Notes under the pieces: generated by a model
Seen by the model: the letters and a program-made list of their open reading frames with translations, nothing else
Databases searched by the model: none
What the model was told of the DNA's origin: nothing
Assembly (NCBI GenBank): GCA_964508975.1
Contig: CAZDVQ010000010.1
Location: 1 to 64,000, forward strand
Reading direction: 5' to 3'
Length of the DNA stretch: 64,000 bases
Source of the DNA: CAZDVQ01 sp964508975
Lineage (GTDB): Bacteria > Bacteroidota > Bacteroidia > Chitinophagales > Saprospiraceae
Part shown: piece by piece, positions 35,236 to 43,648 of the stretch
Layout of the letters: the number at the start of each line of letters is the position of its first letter
Numbering within the stretch: the first letter of the stretch is position 1
Position numbers and translations under genes: made by a program

Positions 35236-37965
35236 TTATCTAACTAATTCAATGTATCCTTTTAAAATTTCTGGTAAGGCTATCAGGCCCTCCAATCGTC
35301 GTACCGTAACCGAGCAGGTGTAATAGTAAACCCCTTCGGCAAGGTCTTCGCCACTGCGTTGGTCGGTACCGTCCCAGTTCAACATCGGCTCGGTGGTGCT
35401 GAACACCAATTCGCCCCAGCGGTTATATACCGTAAACTGCACCGATTCAATGAAACGGTAGGGGAGGAAGGGGTGGAAAACGTCGTTGTCGCCATCTCCG
35501 TTCGGGGTAAACACGTTGGGCAAGGCCTGGAATAATGGGCAGTTATCCACGCAAATGGTATCTGATGGCGGACCTTCATTACCACCAGAGTTGATAATGG
35601 ATGGATCTACATCAACGCTGTCAATGGCTGTAACGTAATAGCAGCCCGACAAGTTAAACGGCGATGGCTGGTGTTCTAGGTTATATGTTTCATTCCGCAG
35701 CACAAAGCCAACAGGGTTGAATGGTCCCGCAGCCGTGCTAGCGTAATATACCCTGAAACTAGCGGCATCCGAGGCACAGGCGTTGTTGTTTGTCCAGGAA
35801 ACAAGGTTGAACAAGGCGTCCTGCGGGGTCACGATATCGGCTGAGGAACAGCCATCTACCGTAACGGAGGGTGGGCAAGGTGGCACGTTGTCGCGTGGAA
35901 TGGCACAAACCTCTTGCGAATTGTTGATCAAAGGCTCGGGTACGCCAGGTGTGTTGTAATCGCCCAAACTCGTGATACGGTAACAGTACGATAGCCCATT
36001 GACCAAGCCAGTATCCGTAAAACTACGGATGGTACTGTTTCCAATCAAGTTAAACACGCTACTGCCAGGGTCTTTGCGGTAAATATCATAGCGATAGTTA
36101 CCCCACGGTACATTTACTTCCCAACTCAAGTTATTCGCTTGATCGGTAGGATTCACGGTCAAGAAAATACTGGAGGCCGTTTGGGTTTCGCCGATAGAAA
36201 CCGTGTTTTCTACCAAGAATTCAACCATGTAGTTGTAAGGTCCAGCCACGGTATTCAATCCAGTATCGGTAAAGCTGGTATCAATGGCTTGCCAGAAATT
36301 AGCCGCAACAGATTGGTTGATCAACGTTGAAGCACCGGTTAAACCGTTGGAGCGATACAATTTGTACACATATGGCCCAAGGTTTTGTAGGGTATCTAGA
36401 TCATCGGCTATGGGTTTGGTCCAACGCACAAAGATGCTGCCGTTGGCGTTATCGGTAGCGGTCACGTCGGCATTAATCATGAGCGGTATATCGCGGGCGG
36501 TTTGTACGCAGAGCTCTTCTGAAGGAATGCTGGGTACCACATTATATTCAAAACCACCCGTGCTCAACGGACCTACATGCGCAAGAACCCGGTAAGCGTA
36601 TATTGTACCCCGTTGAATGTTGTTGTCGACGTAACAGTACTGGCCCGAAGAACCGTCCGGGAAGATGTTCTCCAGTGTCAAACGAGTATAGCCCAGGCCG
36701 TCGAGCCCTGACTCGCAAGTGTCTACAGGGATATTATCGCAGCCTACTTTACGCCAGATAGAGAAGCCTCTAAAACGGTCGGAACCCTCGCAAGGGTAGG
36801 GGGCATCCCAGCAAATGGTGACCTGGCCGCTACTCACGGTGGCCGTCAAGTTTTCAGGAGGGGGCGCTAATACCCGAATGCGTATAATGTGGAATGAGGC
36901 CAAACCCGTGGTGTCAAGCGCATCGTCTTGTGCCTTGATAGCCACTTGGTAGAATTGCTGAATCGGGTGGTCGCAAGTGGTTTGCCAGCGGAAACGGCCA
37001 GAGGTTGGGTTGGCTGGAATGGGAGAGAATTGAACAAAAGTAGCTGGGCTGTTGGCTACGTTAAATGGGCCACCTGTAGCGCTCAGGTAAACTTTGTCGC
37101 CAGTGTCTGGATCGCTGGCACCAATGCTGATTTCTATAAATTCACCGGCCACTACGCAAAGCTCGTCTGGAGCTTGAATGACGGGAGGCCTGTTTTGCGA
37201 GTTTAAAATGATGATTTGCATATCGCGCACAATACCGCCCAAGTACACGCCGTTGCGGTACGATTTAACCAATACGGCAATATTATACTCGCCAGCCCGC
37301 TGCGGCGAAGTCCAAGTGATTAACCCTGTTTGGGTATCGAAGGTTAAATTGTTGTTGGGACCCGGAGAAATAGCCGATACCAATTGGTAATTGGGTACGG
37401 GTGTATTAAAGCCTTGTAGGGGCGTTATCATTTCGTAGGCTATCGAATCTCCATCGGGATCCCAGGCGTTGGGGGTATGTTGAAAAGGCTGGCCTATAAA
37501 TCCAATGTCGATGGGGCGTTGCAGCAAAATAGGCGAGCTGTTCGGCCCTTGGAAGGTGGCATTTAAAAAAGTAACCTCCGTTTGTAGGTAAAACTGTACT
37601 TGATCCGACAGGCCGTTATTCACGTTCAGAATGCCATCGTTACGGTTAGGGTCGAACATGGACACCACATACACTGCTGGGCCAGGATAGGTATGCTCGG
37701 CGATGTACTGGTTTAGTTTTATATCGTTGGGTAGCGGTATTTCAACCGAGCGGGCAACCATGGTAGAAGAACCATCGCCCCATTGTATTTCAAGGCTATC
37801 GCGATCGGCCGCCACCGAGCTTGTCTTGGTGTAGGTGGTTACCGTCGCCCGGATCGTTGACGGCCCTATTTGTACATAGGTAATCTCACCCGCACGGTTG
37901 TGCGTGGCCATCAGCGACCAGACTGCGATGAAGTTTAAACAAAGAAGGAGTAATATCTTTTTCAT
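35236..37965 (-). CDS. Fibronectin-like secreted protein with T9SS type B (gliding-associated) C-terminus
   Basis: The 909-residue protein has a signal peptide (MKKILLLLCLNFIAVWSLMA). The N-terminal ~380 residues contain PKD/cadherin-like beta domains (YEMITPLQGFNTPVPNY, WTSPQRAGEYNIAVLVKSYRNG). Three or so fibronectin type III-like modules follow. The last ~90 residues are the gliding-associated CHU_C domain (LPNVFTPNGDGDNDVFHP, VYNRWGELVFST, NWDG, LAEGVYYYTCSV), a T9SS type B signal usually paired with PorP/SprF-type partners. No such partner is in the window. It is likely a surface protein. Confidence 0.92.
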   Translation of the reverse strand: MKKILLLLCLNFIAVWSLMATHNRAGEITYVQIGPSTIRATVTTYTKTSSVAADRDSLEIQWGDGSSTMVARSVEIPLPNDIKLNQYIAEHTYPGPAVYVVSMFDPNRNDGILNVNNGLSDQVQFYLQTEVTFLNATFQGPNSSPILLQRPIDIGFIGQPFQHTPNAWDPDGDSIAYEMITPLQGFNTPVPNYQLVSAISPGPNNNLTFDTQTGLITWTSPQRAGEYNIAVLVKSYRNGVYLGGIVRDMQIIILNSQNRPPVIQAPDELCVVAGEFIEISIGASDPDTGDKVYLSATGGPFNVANSPATFVQFSPIPANPTSGRFRWQTTCDHPIQQFYQVAIKAQDDALDTTGLASFHIIRIRVLAPPPENLTATVSSGQVTICWDAPYPCEGSDRFRGFSIWRKVGCDNIPVDTCESGLDGLGYTRLTLENIFPDGSSGQYCYVDNNIQRGTIYAYRVLAHVGPLSTGGFEYNVVPSIPSEELCVQTARDIPLMINADVTATDNANGSIFVRWTKPIADDLDTLQNLGPYVYKLYRSNGLTGASTLINQSVAANFWQAIDTSFTDTGLNTVAGPYNYMVEFLVENTVSIGETQTASSIFLTVNPTDQANNLSWEVNVPWGNYRYDIYRKDPGSSVFNLIGNSTIRSFTDTGLVNGLSYCYRITSLGDYNTPGVPEPLINNSQEVCAIPRDNVPPCPPSVTVDGCSSADIVTPQDALFNLVSWTNNNACASDAASFRVYYASTAAGPFNPVGFVLRNETYNLEHQPSPFNLSGCYYVTAIDSVDVDPSIINSGGNEGPPSDTICVDNCPLFQALPNVFTPNGDGDNDVFHPFLPYRFIESVQFTVYNRWGELVFSTTEPMLNWDGTDQRSGEDLAEGVYYYTCSVTVRRLEGLIALPEILKGYIELVR

Positions 37966-38040
37966 GGTATGTTTCTTGAACGGAGCACTTAACTATTTTA
38001 AACGTCGATAAACGCTAAATAGTTGATATGGCTCGGAGCC

Positions 38041-39501
38041 TTAATTCCCGGCATTTTGCAATAAGGTCGTATAAAACTCAATCATCTTGTGGTAAGCGGC
38101 CACGCTGATCCGCTCGTCAATGCCGTGAAAGCGTTTTAAATCCTCCGGCGTCAACAACATCGGCGCAAATTTATACACGTCATCGGCGATGGCGGAAAAG
38201 TGTCGGCTATCGGTGGTGGCGGGCATTAATGATGGAGCGGTGATGACTTCCGGGAACACCTGTTTAATGCTGGTTTGGATTAATTCAAAGCCATAGCTGT
38301 TGGTTTTAGCCAAGGGCGGTGGGTCGAACACGTTGTTGCCGGGTTCAATGCTAAACTGACTTTTGGGGAAGTGTTTTTCGAGGTAGGCTTCCACATCCTT
38401 CACCGTTTCGCCTGGCCTGATGCGGAAGTTAACGGTCACTTTGGCCTCGGTAGGTAGCACGTTTTCGGCTACGCCGCCTTGAATCATGGTAAAGGCCGCT
38501 GTTGTTCGGATGAGGGCGTTAGAGGAACCTTTTTGGGCTAATTGCCTACGAATCAGCCCTTTGAGTAGCCATCGGTTGGCAAAGGCAAAGCGTTGAGCCA
38601 GGGCCATTTCAGGGCCAACGTAATCAAAAAGGGCTTTCACTGGCCCATCCATGCGTGCGGGCATGGGGTTTTGTTCGGCGCTGGCAATGCCTTTGGCCAG
38701 CATGCCGATAGCGGTTTTGTTGCCGGGCATAGAAGAGTGCCCGCCTTCGGCCTTGGCCGTAATGTGGTAGGTGGCGTAGCCTTTCTCGCCGATACCAATA
38801 AAGGCTACAGGCTTATCGATGCCGGGCATCATACCTTGGGTGATGGTCATGCCTTCGTCGAGCACGAAAGCAAAGCGCAGGCCTTGTTGTTTAAAGGCTT
38901 CGGCTACACCTTTAGCGCCCATTTTGCCGCCAGTTTCCTCGTCGTGCCCAAATACGAAATACAGGTCGCGTTCGGGTTGGTAATTATTTTGCAGCAGCAG
39001 CTCCACCGATTCCAGGATGGCAAACATGCTCGATTTATCGTCCAGGGTCCCGCGGCCCCAGATGTGCCCCTCGGCAATAGTGCCCGAGAATGGCGCTTTT
39101 GTCCATTTGTTCATGGTTTCCTCAGCTACAGGCACCACATCTTGGTGGGCCATGATGAGCACGGGTTTAAGCTCAGGATTTTTACCTTTCCAGCGGTAAA
39201 TCAAGGTAAAACGGTTGGCGGTGGTGCGGATGAGTTTTAGCTTGATGGCAGGGTAACAACTGTCTACCAAGGCTTGAATGGCTTGGAACGAGGCCGTGTC
39301 GGGGCTAAACGGATTGGTTACGCTAGGTATTTGGATGGCGCTAGATAGGCGTTGTTCGGCGCTGTCTGGCAGAGGGTATTTTTTGGCGGGTGTACTGCTG
39401 GCTTCAATCTGTTTAGAGCTGAACATCAAGGTTTTAAAGCCCATGAAAGCTAGTAGCAGCACAAAAATGAAAAGTACAAGGCGGATAAAAAGTTTGCTCA
39501 T
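38041..39501 (-). CDS. M20 family metallopeptidase (carboxypeptidase S-like)
   Basis: The protein has 486 residues from the ATG at 39501; an in-frame upstream start at 39534 lies beyond the promoter box. An N-terminal hydrophobic helix (LFIRLVLFIFVLLLAFMGF) anchors or exports it. Di-zinc ligands and catalytic residues are visible in MAHQDVVP, GRGTLDDKSS, GHDEETGG, PATTDSRHF and the final HGIDERIS. The sequence resembles yeast carboxypeptidase S and vertebrate PM20D1, which hydrolyse peptides or N-acyl amino acids. The substrate is unknown. Confidence 0.9.
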   Translation of the reverse strand: MSKLFIRLVLFIFVLLLAFMGFKTLMFSSKQIEASSTPAKKYPLPDSAEQRLSSAIQIPSVTNPFSPDTASFQAIQALVDSCYPAIKLKLIRTTANRFTLIYRWKGKNPELKPVLIMAHQDVVPVAEETMNKWTKAPFSGTIAEGHIWGRGTLDDKSSMFAILESVELLLQNNYQPERDLYFVFGHDEETGGKMGAKGVAEAFKQQGLRFAFVLDEGMTITQGMMPGIDKPVAFIGIGEKGYATYHITAKAEGGHSSMPGNKTAIGMLAKGIASAEQNPMPARMDGPVKALFDYVGPEMALAQRFAFANRWLLKGLIRRQLAQKGSSNALIRTTAAFTMIQGGVAENVLPTEAKVTVNFRIRPGETVKDVEAYLEKHFPKSQFSIEPGNNVFDPPPLAKTNSYGFELIQTSIKQVFPEVITAPSLMPATTDSRHFSAIADDVYKFAPMLLTPEDLKRFHGIDERISVAAYHKMIEFYTTLLQNAGN

Positions 39502-39531
39502 AATCGCTTGGTTGATATCATAAAGGTAAAC

Positions 39532-39539
39532 CAAATATA
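39532..39539 (-). promoter_or_regulatory. -7 box TATATTTG for M20 peptidase
   Basis: A perfect TAnnTTTG match on the minus strand, 31 bases before the chosen ATG at 39501. Confidence 0.6.
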
Positions 39540-39540
39540 G

Positions 39541-39619
39541 TTAAGAGTTCATAGTTATGAGTTAATAGTTATGAGTTAATAGTTATGAGTTCATTGTTCA
39601 TAGTTCATCGTTCATTGTT
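39541..39619. repeat. AT-rich word array (AGTTATGAGTTAAT)
   Basis: Degenerate tandem words AGTTCATAGTTATGAGTTAATAG give way to AGTTCATCGTTCATTG. The array abuts the TTTGGGCG end of family A copy 10 directly. Confidence 0.7.
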
Positions 39620-39783
39620 TTTTGGGCGTTGCGGCGCCAGTGGCGCCGCCGCTCCTTTCGCGCAGTCACTACGTTCCTTTGCGGAGCCCTTCGGGGTTCC
39701 GGGGTTCGCTGCGCTCCGTGCTACGCACCGCGGCTTTGCCGCGCCCTCCAAGCAGCTAACGCGACGGCTGCATCGCAGCCGTA
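39620..39783 (+). repeat. Family A repeat, copy 10
   Basis: It starts TTTGGGCGTTGCGGCGCCAG and ends AGCAGCTAACGCG followed by a CGGCTGCATCGCAGCCG hairpin. It contains the GCGCAGTC-ACTACG-TTCCTTTGCGGAGCCC module also found in copy 3. Confidence 0.82.
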
Positions 39784-39793
39784 AATTGTAGTG

Positions 39794-40321
39794 TTAAATA
39801 GGTTTTTTATCCAATCTATACCAATTGCAAAGCATGCCATCGTAGTAAAAAGTCTCGATGAATTGCATGCCAACCTTTTGCAGGATAGCATTGGATGCTT
39901 TATTGTCACAATTGGCTGAGGCATATAAGGTGTTGACCTTTAGTACGTTAAAGGCATAATCTCGAGATGCTATGGCGGATTCAGAAGCGATGCCTTGGCC
40001 CCAATATCGTTGAATGAGCCGGTAACCGAGGTCGTAAAAATTTTGCTGTCCGTTGACGGTATCGGTTACAAATTTCAAGCCTGTCCAGCCCATGAACTCG
40101 TTCGTCTTTTTGTCGATAATAGCCCAGCGCCCGATACCATGATCTTGGTATTGTTGTTGGATATAATTTATGGTATCCAATACTTGTGCTTTGGTCGTAG
40201 AGGGTTTATTCCACAGGTAGCGGTGCACCTCGGGGTCTGCATCGAGCTCGAACATGCCGTCGAGGTCAGTTGGCAGTATTTCGCGTATTAGGAGCCTTTC
40301 TGTTTCTATAAATATTTTCAT
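39794..40321 (-). CDS. GNAT family N-acetyltransferase (RimJ/RimL-like)
   Basis: The protein has 175 residues from ATG 40321, where the conserved IETERLLIREILPTDLDGMFEL opening begins (split here for length). The acetyl-CoA site lies in DLGYRLIQRYWGQGIASESA, and ASANCDNKASNAILQKVGMQ is the usual fourth motif. It probably acetylates a small molecule or protein N-terminus; the substrate is not identifiable. Its 3' end abuts family A copy 10. Confidence 0.88.
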   Translation of the reverse strand: MKIFIETERLLIREILPTDLDGMFELDADPEVHRYLWNKPSTTKAQVLDTINYIQQQYQDHGIGRWAIIDKKTNEFMGWTGLKFVTDTVNGQQNFYDLGYRLIQRYWGQGIASESAIASRDYAFNVLKVNTLYASANCDNKASNAILQKVGMQFIETFYYDGMLCNWYRLDKKPI

Positions 40322-40415
40322 GTTGAAGTTGCTTTTTTGATTTTGTAGTGGCTTTATGTTTGTTAAGAATTCCATTAATATGCAAAACTAAAAAACAGTC
40401 AGCACTAATCCAAAA

Positions 40416-40425
40416 TGCGCGAGGT
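40416..40425. repeat. Left target-site duplication of mobile element copy 1
   Basis: TGCGCGAGGT here is repeated exactly at 40713-40722 on the other side of the element. Confidence 0.85.
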
Positions 40426-40712
40426 CAATGCCATTAAGCGTTAATTATTTTGTTTGTTTTTCAGCATTTTTCGGCCAAAGTAACCACCCCGTCTGCTGCG
40501 CTACACGCTTTGCGTTCCGCTTGCATCCACCCCTCCTTGAAAAGGAGGGGAGCTCATGCCTTGCTATAAATATTTGATTTACAGATATTTAAAAGAACAA
40601 GCCAAGTTCCCCTCCTTTTCAAGGAGGGGTGGATGCGCACAGGGTGTTTTACACCTTGTAGCGCAGACGGGGTGGTTATAAATTCGAGAAAAATTAACGC
40701 TTAATGGCATTG
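40426..40712 (+). mobile_element. MITE-like inverted-repeat element, copy 1
   Basis: The 287-bp non-coding element has ends CAATGCCATTAAGCG... and its exact inverse ...CGCTTAATGGCATTG (about 21 matching bases). Inside, AACCACCCCGTCTG pairs with CAGACGGGGTGGTT, and GCATCCACCCCTCC pairs with GGAGGGGTGGATGC, so nearly the whole element can fold into one hairpin. A 10-bp target duplication flanks it. It appears identical to the copy at 58842. It encodes no protein and would need a transposase in trans. Confidence 0.88.
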
Positions 40713-40714
40713 TG

Positions 40715-40900
40715 CGCGAGGTGGCCGGAGGGCGGCCCAAAGGGCCGGTGCGCAACGCGCACTAAGCGAACAGCGCACCCGTAGGTAAGAGAAGCGGTCC
40801 AGCTACGCTGGAATAAATGTGCTTAATGCACATTTATAGCGAACGCACCATTTGCTACTGCAAATGGCTCGACCCCGCGCAGCGGGGACGCGCCCCAAAA
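40715..40900 (-). repeat. Family A repeat, copy 11 (expanded)
   Basis: It reads on the minus strand from TTTTGGGGCGCGTCCCCGC to CCACCTCGCGC. It carries extra AT-rich stems (AAATGTGCTTAATGCACATTT and CCATTTGCTACTGCAAATGG), close to the extra stems in copy 3. The MITE inserted at its end. Confidence 0.82.
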
Positions 40901-40901
40901 A

Positions 40902-41219
40902 ATAAAACGATTTCCCCTGACAAACACTCGTAAACTAGACCTCGATATCAAGCAGACGGTCAATGCGCTTGACTCCATCGTGATTCAATTGCCGGATGGC
41001 TACAACTTAGAAAGCGCCCCTGCTGACATTAACTACAAGGACGATTTTATGAGCTACACCCGCACGGTGAAACAAGATGGCAGGAGTATTACGATATATA
41101 GGCATGTGTTTACCCAAGCACTTTTGATTAAACCCGAGCAATACACAGCGTTCAAGGCTCAAGTCAAAAAAATGGATGAATGGGAGGCCGCTAAGCTAGT
41201 GGTGGTGAAGAAACCGTGA
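40902..41219 (+). pseudogene. 5'-truncated remnant of a DUF3857/transglutaminase-type gene (DUF3858 end)
   Basis: The open frame starts where family A copy 11 stops and reads RFPLTNTRKLDLDIKQT, then ALDSIVIQLPDGYNLES and FKAQVKKMDEWEAAKLVVVKK. This matches the C-terminal DUF3858 segment of large DUF3857-transglutaminase proteins (usually 600+ residues). There is no proper start; the first possible codon is GTG at 40980. I infer that the upstream ~80% was lost in a rearrangement at the repeat. It is probably non-functional. Confidence 0.75.
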
Positions 41220-41245
41220 TGCAAAGGGCTGCTTCACCACAAGCA

Positions 41246-41818
41246 TTATTCAATTGGCTGTCCATCAATTAAAATATCAGCAGGTGTAAAATCGGCCTCG
41301 TCTGGGAGTGCGGCGCTGAACTGTATGCTAACCTCAAAGGGCTGGAACACGGGCTCTCCTTTTTGGGCTAATCCTTGGGCGGCTAGTTTTTTGGCCAAAA
41401 TGCTTTCAACCTGTACTTTTTCACCGTTCATTTTGGTCACCTCGCTGTTGCTAGGTACAAAAATAGAGGCTTTAAACTCCTCTTCCATTTTCACGCCCTT
41501 AAACGTTACTTCCTTAAGGATTGAAGGTGCATAAACAATAAAACGACCTTCTTCAATGCGGCCTTCTACGGTGTAACGACCAACTTTTACCAACTGGGAA
41601 AGTACTTGTTCAGAGCCATTTAACAATTTGACTTCCAACAGCACACGCATGGTGTTCTGGTCCCATTCTTCACCGTTCACGGGGAAGCCAAAGTCTAAAA
41701 CAATGCTGTTGCAGTTAGCAGGGTCAAGGGTACGAACAAGCGTTTTTTGGTCTTGTGCTTGTAGTCCCAAACTAAACAAAACACTACATGTGATGAGGAA
41801 AAATTGGATTGCTTTCAA
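41246..41818 (-). CDS. Secreted protein of unknown function, TTG start
   Basis: The 190-residue protein has a signal peptide (MKAIQFFLITCSVLFSLGLQAQ). I do not recognise the family. The mature part is beta-rich with several Glu/Lys pairs and ends in a LPDEADFTPADILIDGQPIE tail. The only start giving the full signal peptide is TTG at 41818. A TATATTTA box lies just upstream. It is convergent with the DUF3858 remnant. Confidence 0.72.
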   Translation of the reverse strand: MKAIQFFLITCSVLFSLGLQAQDQKTLVRTLDPANCNSIVLDFGFPVNGEEWDQNTMRVLLEVKLLNGSEQVLSQLVKVGRYTVEGRIEEGRFIVYAPSILKEVTFKGVKMEEEFKASIFVPSNSEVTKMNGEKVQVESILAKKLAAQGLAQKGEPVFQPFEVSIQFSAALPDEADFTPADILIDGQPIE

Positions 41819-41909
41819 GGCGTAAATATATTGATGGGTTAAGGTTAATGTTTGCTTCGCCCCCGAAAGATAGAGCTTATTTTATGGTCACAGGAAAATA
41901 ATGCTCAAA

Positions 41910-42026
41910 TTATAATCTGACACGTCTCAAATCATCTTCTGGAACGACTCTGCCGCTGGGTTGCCACAACTTTGCATCGTCAATCGCTCGAAATCCACCA
42001 ATCAACGATTTTGAGTTTTTCTTCAT
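41910..42026 (-). CDS. Possible 38-residue peptide
   Basis: An ATG at 42026 opens MKKNSKSLIGGFRAIDDAKL, continues WQPSGRVVPEDDLRRVRL and stops at 41910. Its composition looks protein-like, and an A-rich leader precedes the ATG. Only 15 bases separate it from the divergent DoxX start at 42042. It could be a real small protein, a precursor peptide or a decayed gene end; I cannot tell which. Confidence 0.35.
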   Translation of the reverse strand: MKKNSKSLIGGFRAIDDAKLWQPSGRVVPEDDLRRVRL

Positions 42027-42041
42027 GTTTTAATTAATCTG

Positions 42042-42527
42042 ATGATGCTATTTTTTAAAAAATTAACCGCCCCCATCCTGATGCCTTACTGGTGGCAAGA
42101 TTTACTTTTTGCCATGCCTAGGGTGTTCTGTGGGTACTTGCTTACCGCCGATTTTGGCTCAGCCAAGTTTGGATTACCTTGGTCCCCAGCCGAAAATAAC
42201 CTTGGCCTCTTCGAAGTAGCCTTTTGGTTCCCAAATGATGTAGCCGAATACGGCGGTATTTTCGCCATGTTCCCAGCTTTTTTTGCCTGGATGGGCGCAT
42301 TCAGTGAAGCCATAGGAGGCATTTTCTGGATGCTGGGCCTCCAGGTCCGACTCTTCTCCTGGCTCATCCTGTGTACCATGCTGGTAGCCGTGTTCATGCA
42401 ACAGTTCGATAATGGCCTTTGGAATATGCTGCCCGCTTTAGGCTTCATGTGGCTCAGTATTTTCTACCTGATCCTCGGTTCTGGCAGGTTTGGGCTAGAT
42501 CATCTCATCAGCCAAAAATTAAAGTAA
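42042..42527 (+). CDS. DoxX-family membrane protein
   Basis: The 161-residue protein has four hydrophobic helices. It has the DoxX-like opening (WWQDLLFAMPRVFCGYLLTADFG), the central GAFSEAIGGIFWMLGLQVR and a final MLPALGFMWLSIFYLILGSGRFGLD. Adjacent ATGs (MM) make the exact start uncertain by one codon. It begins a four-gene same-strand cluster ending in an AraC-type regulator. Confidence 0.8.
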   Translation: MMLFFKKLTAPILMPYWWQDLLFAMPRVFCGYLLTADFGSAKFGLPWSPAENNLGLFEVAFWFPNDVAEYGGIFAMFPAFFAWMGAFSEAIGGIFWMLGLQVRLFSWLILCTMLVAVFMQQFDNGLWNMLPALGFMWLSIFYLILGSGRFGLDHLISQKLK

Positions 42528-42545
42528 ACATACAATCATTTTACG

Positions 42546-42905
42546 ATGAAAAAACTAATCTTCTTCGCATTGCTGATGAGCTCAAGCCTCGGCTGTGTAC
42601 AAAAAGCTTACGAGCAAACTGTCATCTTCACGCTTGACGTAAGCCAATTAGATAAACCCATCGAAACCGTTGGAATACGTGGCAACGGCGCCCCGCTCAG
42701 CTGGGATGCAGACTATCCGATGACGCCTATTTACCCCGATAGTTTATACACGGCATCATTTAAAGTTACCACTGGCTATAGGTCAGCTGAAGTGAAATTT
42801 GTGGTCAATGGCCAATTTGAACTAGAAGGCCAGCATAACCGCCGTGTTGTTTTCGACGAAAGTAATACAACTTATTATAACGCAATTTTTAACACACAAC
42901 GATAA
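42546..42905 (+). CDS. Lipoprotein with starch-binding-like (CBM20/CBM48) fold
   Basis: The 119-residue protein has a lipobox (MSSSLGC, lipidated Cys ~17). The mature part resembles a carbohydrate-binding Ig-like domain: TVGIRGNGAPLSWDADYPM, then SAEVKFVVNGQFELEGQHNRRV. Many Bacteroidota proteins of this kind have unknown ligands, so sugar binding is an inference from fold. It starts 18 bases after the DoxX stop and ends 5 bases before the GIN gene. Confidence 0.7.
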   Translation: MKKLIFFALLMSSSLGCVQKAYEQTVIFTLDVSQLDKPIETVGIRGNGAPLSWDADYPMTPIYPDSLYTASFKVTTGYRSAEVKFVVNGQFELEGQHNRRVVFDESNTTYYNAIFNTQR

Positions 42906-42910
42906 TTATT

Positions 42911-43588
42911 ATGAACAAGCTATTTTTAATCCTAGTTGTTTCAATCTTGTCCGTTACCAATACTGCTGCCCAGAAAGGCCCATTGCGGGGCTCCGGTAAG
43001 GTGGTTACAAGGACTTTTGATTACAAAGCTTTCGATAAGGTCTCCTTTGAAGACTTTAACGGTAAAATCGAGGTCGAAATCGGTAAACCCTTCGCCATCA
43101 CCGTTGAGATTGATGATAACCTTGAGCCCATGTTGCGGGTTGAAAAAGAGGACGCTGAAAATGAACTCCGCATTTCGCTAGCCAACAACAAGGATGGCCG
43201 CTTGTACTTAGAAGATGTCAACATCAAAATTACCGTTTCAATGCCCGAGGCTTCGGTCATCAGCCATGCAGGAAACTCGGATGTGAAAATTCAAGGCATC
43301 GTGGGGCGCTACTTTAGGTTAGAGCATAGGGGCAACGGTAACATCTTACTCGAAGGCCAAATCGACGAGCTGGATGTCAACAAATCGGGCAATGGCAATG
43401 TAAATGCGAAGAAATTGTACTCGAAAGTGGCCAAGGTCAATAGCCAAGGTAATGGCGATGTGACGATTAACGCCTCGGTTTCACTCTACGCTAAAGGCGA
43501 AGGCAACGGTGATATTCTTCAAGTGGGCCAAGGAAGCCTTGATGCCTTGTCAAGTATCAAAGGAAACGGAACACTGCGCAAGATGTAG
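42911..43588 (+). CDS. Head GIN domain (DUF2807) exported protein
   Basis: The 225-residue protein has a signal peptide ending NTAAQ. The GIN domain is shown by the G-S-G-K-V opening, YKAFDKVSFEDFNGKIEVEIG, SHAGNSDVKIQG, HRGNGNILLEG and SGNGNVNAKKLYSKVAKVNSQGNGDVTI (broken), which form repeated beta-helix rungs ending GNGTLRKM. These proteins are periplasmic or outer-membrane linked, of unknown function, often near regulators. It is followed at 60 bases by an AraC-type gene. Confidence 0.88.
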   Translation: MNKLFLILVVSILSVTNTAAQKGPLRGSGKVVTRTFDYKAFDKVSFEDFNGKIEVEIGKPFAITVEIDDNLEPMLRVEKEDAENELRISLANNKDGRLYLEDVNIKITVSMPEASVISHAGNSDVKIQGIVGRYFRLEHRGNGNILLEGQIDELDVNKSGNGNVNAKKLYSKVAKVNSQGNGDVTINASVSLYAKGEGNGDILQVGQGSLDALSSIKGNGTLRKM

Positions 43589-43600
43589 GCTTTTTGATAA

Positions 43601-43647
43601 CTTTACGATTCATTTGCTGTTCTGTCGTGAATCAATAATCGTAAAAG
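43601..43647. promoter_or_regulatory. Inverted repeat before AraC-like gene
   Basis: CTTTACGATT (43601-43610) and AATCGTAAAAG (43637-43647) are inverted and separated by 26 bases. A -7-like TAACTTTA (43598-43605) overlaps the left arm. The right arm ends 1 base before the start codon at 43649, so autoregulation is possible. Confidence 0.5.
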
Positions 43648-43648
43648 G

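Noticed and set aside
38593..39240. 215-residue ORF on the plus strand
   Set aside because: It is antisense to the M20 peptidase gene, which has all its metal-binding motifs.
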